This document shows, in pieces, positions 27,289-34,352 of a stretch of DNA of 64,000 bases. Origin of the DNA: Campylobacter pinnipediorum subsp. caledonicus (GTDB lineage: Bacteria; Campylobacterota; Campylobacteria; Campylobacterales; Campylobacteraceae); the NCBI RefSeq assembly GCF_002022005.1, contig NZ_CP017258.1, forward strand, positions 1,674,001 to 1,738,000, read 5' to 3'. The first letter of the stretch is position 1. The number at the start of each line of letters is the position of its first letter. The position numbers and the translations under genes were made by a program. A model generated the notes under the pieces. It had not been told where the DNA came from. It saw nothing but the letters and a program-made list of their open reading frames with translations, and searched no databases.

Positions 27289-28011
27289 TTAAAACACAAA
27301 AAGAGTTATTAAGCTTTCTATTTTTTCGGAAAATTTATCGTTTTTTGAGTCATTTAGCATATCTAAAACTAAATTTTTATTGTAATTTGCATTATTAATA
27401 TCCAAATGCCAACATATATTTTCAAACGCCTCATCTTTTGAGCGTATTACATTTCTGCTCTCTCCAAAAATTATTTTTTTAAATTTTATATTATTTTCCA
27501 TAAGCCATTTTTCAAGCCTAGATGATGAGTTAAAAGCAAAAGGTTTAACGCCAAATCTTTCAAAAAATGGCTCCAAAAGGGTTGATTTTCTTGGTCTTGA
27601 AAAGTTCAAATATATCTTAGTATCGGCAATATCGCTAAATTTTTGAAAATCATCATTTTCACCGATAGCCGGGCTCATCGTGCTTATAGCTATATCGTAA
27701 TGCTCATTTGGTTTAAAATCAACCCAAGAAGAACACAAGGTATCAATGTTTTTTATATTGTGAGTGTTTGCATCTTCTTTTAATATCTCGAGCATATTTA
27801 AAGAGCTGTCTACGCCTGTTATGTGATTGCAAATTTTAGCTAGATAAAGTGTCCAAATACCAGTCCCGCAACCTATATCCAATGCATCTTTATCTTTAAA
27901 ATCAACACCGAAATCTTGCAGATTTAAAAATATAGCCTCATTAAAAATTTCCAATTCCGGTTTATAGCGAGGGTATTTGCTTGATTTTTTATCCCAAAGT
28001 TTATCTTTCAA
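27289..28011 (-). CDS. class I SAM-dependent methyltransferase
   Basis: A 240-residue methyltransferase with motif I ALDIGCGTGIWTLYLA and the acidic GVDSSLNML after it. A second block, DIAISTMSPAIGE, resembles the motif IV region. The substrate is unknown. It starts 10 nt after the Fur-family regulator, so the two are probably co-transcribed, and it is followed 36 nt later by the di-heme peroxidase. A SAM methyltransferase directly behind a Fur-type regulator is an arrangement I recall in several Campylobacterota but cannot verify here. Confidence 0.78.
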   Translation of the reverse strand: MKDKLWDKKSSKYPRYKPELEIFNEAIFLNLQDFGVDFKDKDALDIGCGTGIWTLYLAKICNHITGVDSSLNMLEILKEDANTHNIKNIDTLCSSWVDFKPNEHYDIAISTMSPAIGENDDFQKFSDIADTKIYLNFSRPRKSTLLEPFFERFGVKPFAFNSSSRLEKWLMENNIKFKKIIFGESRNVIRSKDEAFENICWHLDINNANYNKNLVLDMLNDSKNDKFSEKIESLITLFVF

Positions 28012-28021
28012 ATTAAAATCC

Positions 28022-28375
28022 TTATGAACATGAATTGCAAATTCCCTTTATAACAGCACTTTTTATACTTTTTGCACCAGATACATTTGGAATTTCTATA
28101 TTTGTTATTTTATGACAGATATCACAGACAAAATAAGCCTTTGCTTCACTACCAAGCTCATAAAACGCCTTTCTGTCATGTTCGCTTTTTATGACAAGTG
28201 AATGCTTTTCAAAAAGCTCAAGACTTCTATACACAGTTGTTTTATTTACTTTTAGCTTTGATAAAATTTCATCGTAAGCTATAGGATGTTCACTTTTGCT
28301 TAAAATATCAAGTATCTGAAGTCTAAGTGGAGTAATTCTAATGTTAGTTTTTTTTAAAATATCTAATACTTCCAT
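28022..28375 (-). CDS. Fur-family transcriptional regulator
   Basis: A 117-residue Fur superfamily protein. The N-terminal winged helix (TPLRLQILDILSKSEHPIAYDEIL, then KVNKTTVYRSLELFEK) is typical. The C-terminus has two CxxC pairs (CDICH and CNSC) that usually hold a structural zinc. At 117 residues it is shorter than Fur itself (about 150) and lacks part of the dimerisation domain, closer to Zur-like or PerR-like members. It could sense zinc, iron or peroxide; I cannot say which. It is the first gene of a minus-strand run: methyltransferase, di-heme peroxidase, PAS-GGDEF-EAL, adhesin. It is divergent from ppa across 116 nt of AT-rich DNA that should hold both promoters. Confidence 0.82.
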   Translation of the reverse strand: MEVLDILKKTNIRITPLRLQILDILSKSEHPIAYDEILSKLKVNKTTVYRSLELFEKHSLVIKSEHDRKAFYELGSEAKAYFVCDICHKITNIEIPNVSGAKSIKSAVIKGICNSCS

Positions 28376-28491
28376 GTGTAAAATGATAGCCTGAAAAAGC
28401 TAAAAAATATATTATTTTAGATTTTATGATATTAAAAGCAATAATATACTAATATTTTCGCCAATTTTAAATCTAAATTCAAAGGAAAAAT

Positions 28492-29010
28492 ATGGATATT
28501 TCAAAAATAAAAGTTGGCTCAAATCCTGATAAAATAAATGCCGTGATAGAAATCCCTTATGGCTCAAACATAAAATACGAAATAGATAAAGAAAGCGGAG
28601 CTGTTGTAGTAGATAGAGTGCTTTACTCAGCTATGTTCTATCCTGCAAACTATGGCTTTGTTCCAAACACACTAGCTGCCGATGGCGACCCTGCTGATAT
28701 ATTAGTTTTAAATGAATACCCTCTACAAGCTGGTAGCGTTATACCGTGCCGTTTAATAGGTGTTTTAGTTATGGAAGATGAAGCTGGTATGGATGAAAAA
28801 CTACTTGCTGTTCCTGTAAGTAAAATAGATCCTAGATATAACAATATAAAAAGCTATGAAGACTTACCAAAAGCTAGTTTAGATAAGATCAAAAATTTCT
28901 TTGAAACTTACAAAATGCTTGAGCCAAACAAATGGGTAAAAGTTAAAGAATTTAAAGATGCTAAAACAGCGCAGGATATACTTCAAAACGCTATAAACGC
29001 TTACAAATAA
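28492..29010 (+). CDS. ppa: inorganic pyrophosphatase (family I)
   Basis: A 172-residue soluble pyrophosphatase that hydrolyses pyrophosphate and so pulls biosynthetic reactions forward. Family I motifs: the early EIPYGSNIKYEID, the YPANYGFVPNT block, and the signature DGDPADILVL with its metal-binding aspartates. Length is normal. AAGGAAAAAT precedes the ATG. It is a single-gene unit ending in a strong terminator at 29016-29045. Confidence 0.98.
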   Translation: MDISKIKVGSNPDKINAVIEIPYGSNIKYEIDKESGAVVVDRVLYSAMFYPANYGFVPNTLAADGDPADILVLNEYPLQAGSVIPCRLIGVLVMEDEAGMDEKLLAVPVSKIDPRYNNIKSYEDLPKASLDKIKNFFETYKMLEPNKWVKVKEFKDAKTAQDILQNAINAYK

Positions 29011-29015
29011 TAATC

Positions 29016-29045
29016 AAAAACGCACTTGTTTAGTGCGTTTTATTT
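29016..29045. terminator. bidirectional terminator between ppa and the isochorismatase gene
   Basis: AAAACGCACT-TGTTT-AGTGCGTTTT hairpin with T-rich and A-rich flanks on either side, directly after both converging stop codons. Confidence 0.88.
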
Positions 29046-29555
29046 TATTAAATTTGATATCTCTTTAAATTTTGGATGTTTTGAATCCTTTAAAATTTCA
29101 AACAATACACTTTGCACACTACTTATCTCAACACCAAGTGTTCTTATATGATTTATAGCTGTTTTTTTATCTTTTTTTGACCTAGATGATGTGCAAGTAT
29201 CTATCAAAGTAACCTTTTTACCAAGACTTACTAAATCTTTTATAGTTTGCAAAACACAGATATGAGCCTCTATTCCAAAAACTATAAACTCATCAAATTT
29301 CATACACTCTTGTTTGATTTTTTCATTTTTTATACAAGAAAACTCTATCTTTTCAAAGGCTGGATTTTTCAAAAACTCACTAAATTTTTCACTAGTTTTA
29401 CCAAGACCTTTTGGGTATTGCTCTGTTGCGATTAGATTTATATCTAAAATTTCAAGACCCCTTAGCAAAAGCATAGTCTCATCTATCAACTTGTCTGAAT
29501 TATACATAACATTAAGCAAACTATCTTGCATATCTATCATAATAGCTGTCTTCAT
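29040..29555 (-). CDS. isochorismatase-family cysteine hydrolase
   Basis: A 171-residue protein of the isochorismatase-like (YcaC-like) fold. Asp8 and Asp10 in AIMIDMQDSLL, a Lys in TEQYPKGLG, and Cys100 in FGIEAHICVLQTIKDL make up a plausible Asp-Lys-Cys catalytic set. The substrate is unknown. It converges with ppa and shares its terminator. The following gene-free stretch contains a short secreted peptide gene on the other strand. Confidence 0.85.
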   Translation of the reverse strand: MKTAIMIDMQDSLLNVMYNSDKLIDETMLLLRGLEILDINLIATEQYPKGLGKTSEKFSEFLKNPAFEKIEFSCIKNEKIKQECMKFDEFIVFGIEAHICVLQTIKDLVSLGKKVTLIDTCTSSRSKKDKKTAINHIRTLGVEISSVQSVLFEILKDSKHPKFKEISNLIK

Positions 29556-29672
29556 AAACTCACCTTTAATTTTTATTTGATAAAAAGTCTATTTGAATTT
29601 TACATTTTTATTTTTAAGAAAAATTAAAACTTTTATTGGTAGTATTGGGTAAATAATTTTTTTGAGGTTAAT

Positions 29673-29825
29673 GTGTTAAAAATATTTTTTACGATCGCGA
29701 TTGGCTTATGTTTTACCTACGCATACAACAATGGCTCCATAGATATGCATGGCGGTAAAGAGCAAAAATATCGTGGTTTTTCTACTAATCAAAAAATGGA
29801 TACAAACAAAACTATACAAAGATAA
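29673..29825 (+). CDS. small exported peptide, unknown function
   Basis: A 50-residue frame starting at GTG (29673), preceded by a GAGG site at 5 nt spacing. The ATG two bases earlier stops at once, so it is not used. The N-terminus LKIFFTIAIGLCFTYAYN looks like a short signal peptide or membrane segment, followed by a Gly-rich basic tail (SIDMHGGKEQKYRGFS). It lies between the divergent isochorismatase gene and a conserved hypothetical gene on the same strand. No family is recognised. It is too short to be found by usual length cut-offs. Confidence 0.5.
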   Translation: MLKIFFTIAIGLCFTYAYNNGSIDMHGGKEQKYRGFSTNQKMDTNKTIQR

Positions 29826-29875
29826 ATCGTTTGTGACATAATCGATACTTTAAAGTGTAAGGAAAATTATAAAAT

Positions 29876-30310
29876 ATGCAATTAAATTTTAAATTAAACT
29901 GTTTATTGGCATTTCGCGAATTTTTAGTTTATCACCATAAATCACTAGAGTTTAGAGCCAAAGTCTTTGCAGCAATAATAGGCTCTAAATTTGATCCTAG
30001 TGAAGATGACTTTGTAATGCTTTATGATATTGCTAATGAGATTTATTCAGACGATGAAACAAGAAAAACATTTTTGGTTAAAGCCACAAAAGAGTATGTA
30101 GCAAAGGTAAAAACTAAAGATAGACTTACACTAGACTCGCTTTTAATGAGCATAGACAGAGATTTAAAAACACACAAAAGATATGCGAAAAAGATAGACT
30201 TTGCACACCTAAGAAGACTTATGAGTGGGTGTGAACATGAAATGCTTATACAACAAAGAGTTTATGAATTTCTTATAAGCGAAGTTAAGAGGTATCTACA
30301 TATCATTTAG
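29876..30310 (+). CDS. conserved hypothetical helical protein
   Basis: A 144-residue all-helical, cytoplasmic protein with no signal peptide. The first half (FREFLVYHHKSLEFRAKVFAA) and the end (HEMLIQQRVYEFLISEVK) resemble a Campylobacterota-specific family that I recall as UPF0763, but I am unsure. Function is unknown. It follows a small exported peptide on the same strand and ends before a strong bidirectional terminator shared with the autotransporter cluster. Confidence 0.7.
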   Translation: MQLNFKLNCLLAFREFLVYHHKSLEFRAKVFAAIIGSKFDPSEDDFVMLYDIANEIYSDDETRKTFLVKATKEYVAKVKTKDRLTLDSLLMSIDRDLKTHKRYAKKIDFAHLRRLMSGCEHEMLIQQRVYEFLISEVKRYLHII

Positions 30311-30341
30311 TTTTTATAGCTAAGCGCTACTTATTTTATAT

Positions 30342-30367
30342 AAAACAACCCCTAAAAGGGGTCGTTT
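30342..30367. terminator. bidirectional terminator upstream of the autotransporter cluster
   Basis: AAACAACCCC-TAAA-AGGGGTCGTTT hairpin with T/A flanks. It separates the plus-strand gene before it from the end of autotransporter 1 on the minus strand. Confidence 0.85.
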
Positions 30368-30376
30368 ATCTAGACA

Positions 30377-32176
30377 TTAAAACTTATAAGAAAGTCCTAC
30401 AGTTCCATTGTAGTATTTTGATTCTGATTTAGCTTTTACGCCAAAGTTTATATTTGTAGATAGATTATCAGTTAGTTTCATCTCTGCACCTGTTTTAAGT
30501 GTAAAGAATGTATGCTTATCTTTTTTAGATGCATATTTGATATTTTCTGTTGAGTTTACAAATGCTAGTTCTGTATCTTTCATACTTTTACGTAACTCTT
30601 TTTGGATACCTGGAGTTATGTATAAGAAGTTACCGTTTGCTATGTATTTTCTAAACTCTACTGCTGCTTTAGCTGATAGTGTTTTTACAGTAGTTCCTTT
30701 AAAGCTTACAGGAACTTTACCAGTTTCTTTAAAGCCTTTAGTACTTACATGGCTATATTCTAAACCAATCATTGGTTTCATAAAAGAGTTGTTGTTTGTA
30801 TCAAATATATGACCATAATCAATACTTGCATCAAAGAATTTAGTATTATATTTACCATTAGCATCAAAGTCTGGGTTTGTAGTTACTTTTCTATCTAGTT
30901 TGTTTTTACCTTTACCATAAGATACTTTAGCATCTATTTCGTTTTGATCAATATACATTCTAGTATAAGCACCAAAGTGGTAGTTATCTGATTTGGTTGT
31001 TAGTGTATTGCTTGATGACTTAGCATTAGTATATCCAGCATATCCACCAATTATCATATTATCAAATGCTTTATCATAACCTAGCATAAATCCATAAGTA
31101 TTTGTATTTGCTTGAGATTTTAATTTAGCTTTACCACCCATGATATTTCCCCATAGGTTACTGTCATAGTTAAATCTATTTGTATACTCTTTTACTACAC
31201 TTGAAAGAGTATCTGCATTATCTGCAAATTTATTATCACTTAGATTTTTTATAGCATAAGCTAAAGCTAAATCATCATTTAATGGATTGCTTAGTTTAGC
31301 AAGTCTTGAGTTTGTAGCCAATCCAGTATTTGATATTATAGCATCTATAGTATCGATATTGTTAAAGCCACTGGTAATATCTTCTAAAGATTTGTTTAAC
31401 ACTTTACCTAACATAGCTATATCTTCAGCATCATAGTCTTCTTCTATAATACCAGAAAGTTTTTTATCATCTTTAACATTTAATAAAGATGATACTGTTT
31501 GAGCTTCATTGTTATTTAATTCATTAGCTGTTACTATAGCTTCAGTTAAAAGCTTTTTATCTGCATCTTTAAAATTATCTTTTTTTAAAGCTTCTTCTGC
31601 ATACTTATCTGCAATTTTTTTTACTTCTTTGTTTATAAAATCTTGTAGTTTTAAATATGAAGACTCATCTAATGGTTTATTGGTTTTCTTGTATTTTCCT
31701 AACGGTTTATCATCACCACCTTTAAATACTATCCTATTTCCCTCTAACTCAGCTATTTTTTCACCATCAAGATAAACTTCATTTTTTTTGACATCAATAG
31801 CAAAAAGACAATCGTTTGTGTTATCTTTGCAGGTATCTTTACCATTTTTAGGTATAAAAACACCTTTTTTATCTTTGTTGATCACATCAAAATATTCAGT
31901 TAATTTAGTAGCATGACTATGTAATTCTTTAAGTGATGGATTTCCCTTGTCGTCATAAAAATCCTTTGGAAATTTAGAACTATAGTTTTTAAAAAGATAA
32001 CTACCAGCATCTACACTTTTTAAACTATCTTTAAAAGCTTTAACCTCTTTAACAATATTATCTTTCACGTCTTTTATGGTAAGATAATCTTGCTTCTCTT
32101 TATTTGCATCTGCAAAAGCACCTGTAGCGATAATAGCACCTAATAATGTGCTACATGCAATCTTTGAAATTTTCAT
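30377..32176 (-). CDS. autotransporter outer-membrane protein, copy 1
   Basis: A 599-residue protein with a clear signal peptide (MKISKIACSTLLGAIIATGAFA). A passenger of ~270 residues, rich in Lys/Asp/Asn, has no recognised domain. A C-terminal autotransporter beta-barrel runs from about residue 305 (SRLAKLSNPLNDDLALAYA) to the aromatic end GLSYKF. It is identical over all 599 residues to copy 2 at 32366-34165 and shares its barrel with copy 3. It likely sits in the outer membrane with the passenger facing outward. An AAGGAGAAAAA site precedes the ATG. Upstream lies a G11 tract next to a -10-like box (32239-32255). Whether the passenger is cleaved is not visible. Confidence 0.88.
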   Translation of the reverse strand: MKISKIACSTLLGAIIATGAFADANKEKQDYLTIKDVKDNIVKEVKAFKDSLKSVDAGSYLFKNYSSKFPKDFYDDKGNPSLKELHSHATKLTEYFDVINKDKKGVFIPKNGKDTCKDNTNDCLFAIDVKKNEVYLDGEKIAELEGNRIVFKGGDDKPLGKYKKTNKPLDESSYLKLQDFINKEVKKIADKYAEEALKKDNFKDADKKLLTEAIVTANELNNNEAQTVSSLLNVKDDKKLSGIIEEDYDAEDIAMLGKVLNKSLEDITSGFNNIDTIDAIISNTGLATNSRLAKLSNPLNDDLALAYAIKNLSDNKFADNADTLSSVVKEYTNRFNYDSNLWGNIMGGKAKLKSQANTNTYGFMLGYDKAFDNMIIGGYAGYTNAKSSSNTLTTKSDNYHFGAYTRMYIDQNEIDAKVSYGKGKNKLDRKVTTNPDFDANGKYNTKFFDASIDYGHIFDTNNNSFMKPMIGLEYSHVSTKGFKETGKVPVSFKGTTVKTLSAKAAVEFRKYIANGNFLYITPGIQKELRKSMKDTELAFVNSTENIKYASKKDKHTFFTLKTGAEMKLTDNLSTNINFGVKAKSESKYYNGTVGLSYKF

Positions 32177-32244
32177 TTTTTCTCCTTTTATATAGATTAT
32201 ATCTATATTTAATATGCATTTATAGATATAAAAACTATATTTTA

Positions 32245-32255
32245 CCCCCCCCCCC
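32245..32255 (-). repeat. G11 tract (coding strand) before a -10-like box of autotransporter 1
   Basis: Eleven C on the plus strand. On the minus strand the tract lies between TTTTAATA and TAAAATA, about 70 nt before the ATG. The matching tracts of copies 2 and 3 have 9 and 8. Confidence 0.85.
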
Positions 32256-32329
32256 TATTAAAATAAGCTAAATATTTGATATAAATTTGTATGTTTTATA
32301 AGATTAGTGTTGTTTATGTATTGTGTGAT

Positions 32330-32358
32330 AACCACAACCCTTGGTTAGAGTTGTGGTT
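32330..32358 (-). terminator. inverted repeat downstream of autotransporter 2
   Basis: Perfect 9-bp inverted repeat AACCACAAC / GTTGTGGTT, 11-nt loop, just past the stop of autotransporter 2. No clear T run follows, so it may be a weak terminator or an RNA stability element. Two more identical copies lie at 34317-34345 and 37021-37049. Confidence 0.5.
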
Positions 32359-32365
32359 TGTGTAA

Positions 32366-34165
32366 TTAAAACTTATAAGAAAGTCCTACAGTTCCATTGT
32401 AGTATTTTGATTCTGATTTAGCTTTTACGCCAAAGTTTATATTTGTAGATAGATTATCAGTTAGTTTCATCTCTGCACCTGTTTTAAGTGTAAAGAATGT
32501 ATGCTTATCTTTTTTAGATGCATATTTGATATTTTCTGTTGAGTTTACAAATGCTAGTTCTGTATCTTTCATACTTTTACGTAACTCTTTTTGGATACCT
32601 GGAGTTATGTATAAGAAGTTACCGTTTGCTATGTATTTTCTAAACTCTACTGCTGCTTTAGCTGATAGTGTTTTTACAGTAGTTCCTTTAAAGCTTACAG
32701 GAACTTTACCAGTTTCTTTAAAGCCTTTAGTACTTACATGGCTATATTCTAAACCAATCATTGGTTTCATAAAAGAGTTGTTGTTTGTATCAAATATATG
32801 ACCATAATCAATACTTGCATCAAAGAATTTAGTATTATATTTACCATTAGCATCAAAGTCTGGGTTTGTAGTTACTTTTCTATCTAGTTTGTTTTTACCT
32901 TTACCATAAGATACTTTAGCATCTATTTCGTTTTGATCAATATACATTCTAGTATAAGCACCAAAGTGGTAGTTATCTGATTTGGTTGTTAGTGTATTGC
33001 TTGATGACTTAGCATTAGTATATCCAGCATATCCACCAATTATCATATTATCAAATGCTTTATCATAACCTAGCATAAATCCATAAGTATTTGTATTTGC
33101 TTGAGATTTTAATTTAGCTTTACCACCCATGATATTTCCCCATAGGTTACTGTCATAGTTAAATCTATTTGTATACTCTTTTACTACACTTGAAAGAGTA
33201 TCTGCATTATCTGCAAATTTATTATCACTTAGATTTTTTATAGCATAAGCTAAAGCTAAATCATCATTTAATGGATTGCTTAGTTTAGCAAGTCTTGAGT
33301 TTGTAGCCAATCCAGTATTTGATATTATAGCATCTATAGTATCGATATTGTTAAAGCCACTGGTAATATCTTCTAAAGATTTGTTTAACACTTTACCTAA
33401 CATAGCTATATCTTCAGCATCATAGTCTTCTTCTATAATACCAGAAAGTTTTTTATCATCTTTAACATTTAATAAAGATGATACTGTTTGAGCTTCATTG
33501 TTATTTAATTCATTAGCTGTTACTATAGCTTCAGTTAAAAGCTTTTTATCTGCATCTTTAAAATTATCTTTTTTTAAAGCTTCTTCTGCATACTTATCTG
33601 CAATTTTTTTTACTTCTTTGTTTATAAAATCTTGTAGTTTTAAATATGAAGACTCATCTAATGGTTTATTGGTTTTCTTGTATTTTCCTAACGGTTTATC
33701 ATCACCACCTTTAAATACTATCCTATTTCCCTCTAACTCAGCTATTTTTTCACCATCAAGATAAACTTCATTTTTTTTGACATCAATAGCAAAAAGACAA
33801 TCGTTTGTGTTATCTTTGCAGGTATCTTTACCATTTTTAGGTATAAAAACACCTTTTTTATCTTTGTTGATCACATCAAAATATTCAGTTAATTTAGTAG
33901 CATGACTATGTAATTCTTTAAGTGATGGATTTCCCTTGTCGTCATAAAAATCCTTTGGAAATTTAGAACTATAGTTTTTAAAAAGATAACTACCAGCATC
34001 TACACTTTTTAAACTATCTTTAAAAGCTTTAACCTCTTTAACAATATTATCTTTCACGTCTTTTATGGTAAGATAATCTTGCTTCTCTTTATTTGCATCT
34101 GCAAAAGCACCTGTAGCGATAATAGCACCTAATAATGTGCTACATGCAATCTTTGAAATTTTCAT
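32366..34165 (-). CDS. autotransporter outer-membrane protein, copy 2
   Basis: A 599-residue protein identical to copy 1 in every residue, with the same signal peptide, passenger and barrel. The leader is also the same up to the homopolymer, which has 9 instead of 11 G. Distances between successive genes (1989 and 1987 nt) differ by exactly that length change. This is a very recent tandem duplication, or an assembly artefact resolved by the length of the tract. Its promoter (TAAAATA after G9) should respond to slippage independently of copy 1. The inverted repeat at 32330-32358 lies just downstream. Confidence 0.88.
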   Translation of the reverse strand: MKISKIACSTLLGAIIATGAFADANKEKQDYLTIKDVKDNIVKEVKAFKDSLKSVDAGSYLFKNYSSKFPKDFYDDKGNPSLKELHSHATKLTEYFDVINKDKKGVFIPKNGKDTCKDNTNDCLFAIDVKKNEVYLDGEKIAELEGNRIVFKGGDDKPLGKYKKTNKPLDESSYLKLQDFINKEVKKIADKYAEEALKKDNFKDADKKLLTEAIVTANELNNNEAQTVSSLLNVKDDKKLSGIIEEDYDAEDIAMLGKVLNKSLEDITSGFNNIDTIDAIISNTGLATNSRLAKLSNPLNDDLALAYAIKNLSDNKFADNADTLSSVVKEYTNRFNYDSNLWGNIMGGKAKLKSQANTNTYGFMLGYDKAFDNMIIGGYAGYTNAKSSSNTLTTKSDNYHFGAYTRMYIDQNEIDAKVSYGKGKNKLDRKVTTNPDFDANGKYNTKFFDASIDYGHIFDTNNNSFMKPMIGLEYSHVSTKGFKETGKVPVSFKGTTVKTLSAKAAVEFRKYIANGNFLYITPGIQKELRKSMKDTELAFVNSTENIKYASKKDKHTFFTLKTGAEMKLTDNLSTNINFGVKAKSESKYYNGTVGLSYKF

Positions 34166-34233
34166 TTTTTCTCCTTTTATATAGATTATATCTATATTTA
34201 ATATGCATTTATAGATATAAAAACTATATTTTA

Positions 34234-34242
34234 CCCCCCCCC
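34234..34242 (-). repeat. G9 tract (coding strand) before a -10-like box of autotransporter 2
   Basis: Nine C on the plus strand in the same position as the G11 tract of copy 1, between TTTTAATA and TAAAATA. Confidence 0.85.
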
Positions 34243-34316
34243 TATTAAAATAAGCTAAATATTTGATATAAATTTGTATGTTTTATAAGATTAGTGTTGT
34301 TTATGTATTGTGTGAT

Positions 34317-34345
34317 AACCACAACCCTTGGTTAGAGTTGTGGTT
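34317..34345 (-). terminator. inverted repeat downstream of autotransporter 3
   Basis: Same 9-bp inverted repeat as at 32330-32358, just beyond the stop of autotransporter 3. Confidence 0.5.
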
Positions 34346-34352
34346 TGTGTAA

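Larger units (their letters stand above)
30377..34345 (-). repeat. tandem duplication of a ~1.99-kb autotransporter unit
   Basis: Two units (about 30377-32358 and 32366-34345) each contain a complete 599-codon gene, its leader, a G tract and the AACCACAAC inverted repeat. The proteins are identical and the only difference seen is tract length (11 against 9). The barrel part repeats a third time at 34353-35290. Confidence 0.88.

Noticed and set aside
30377-34345. Duplication flanked by insertion sequences
   Set aside because: No transposase or terminal inverted repeats; the duplication is bounded by autotransporter sequences themselves.
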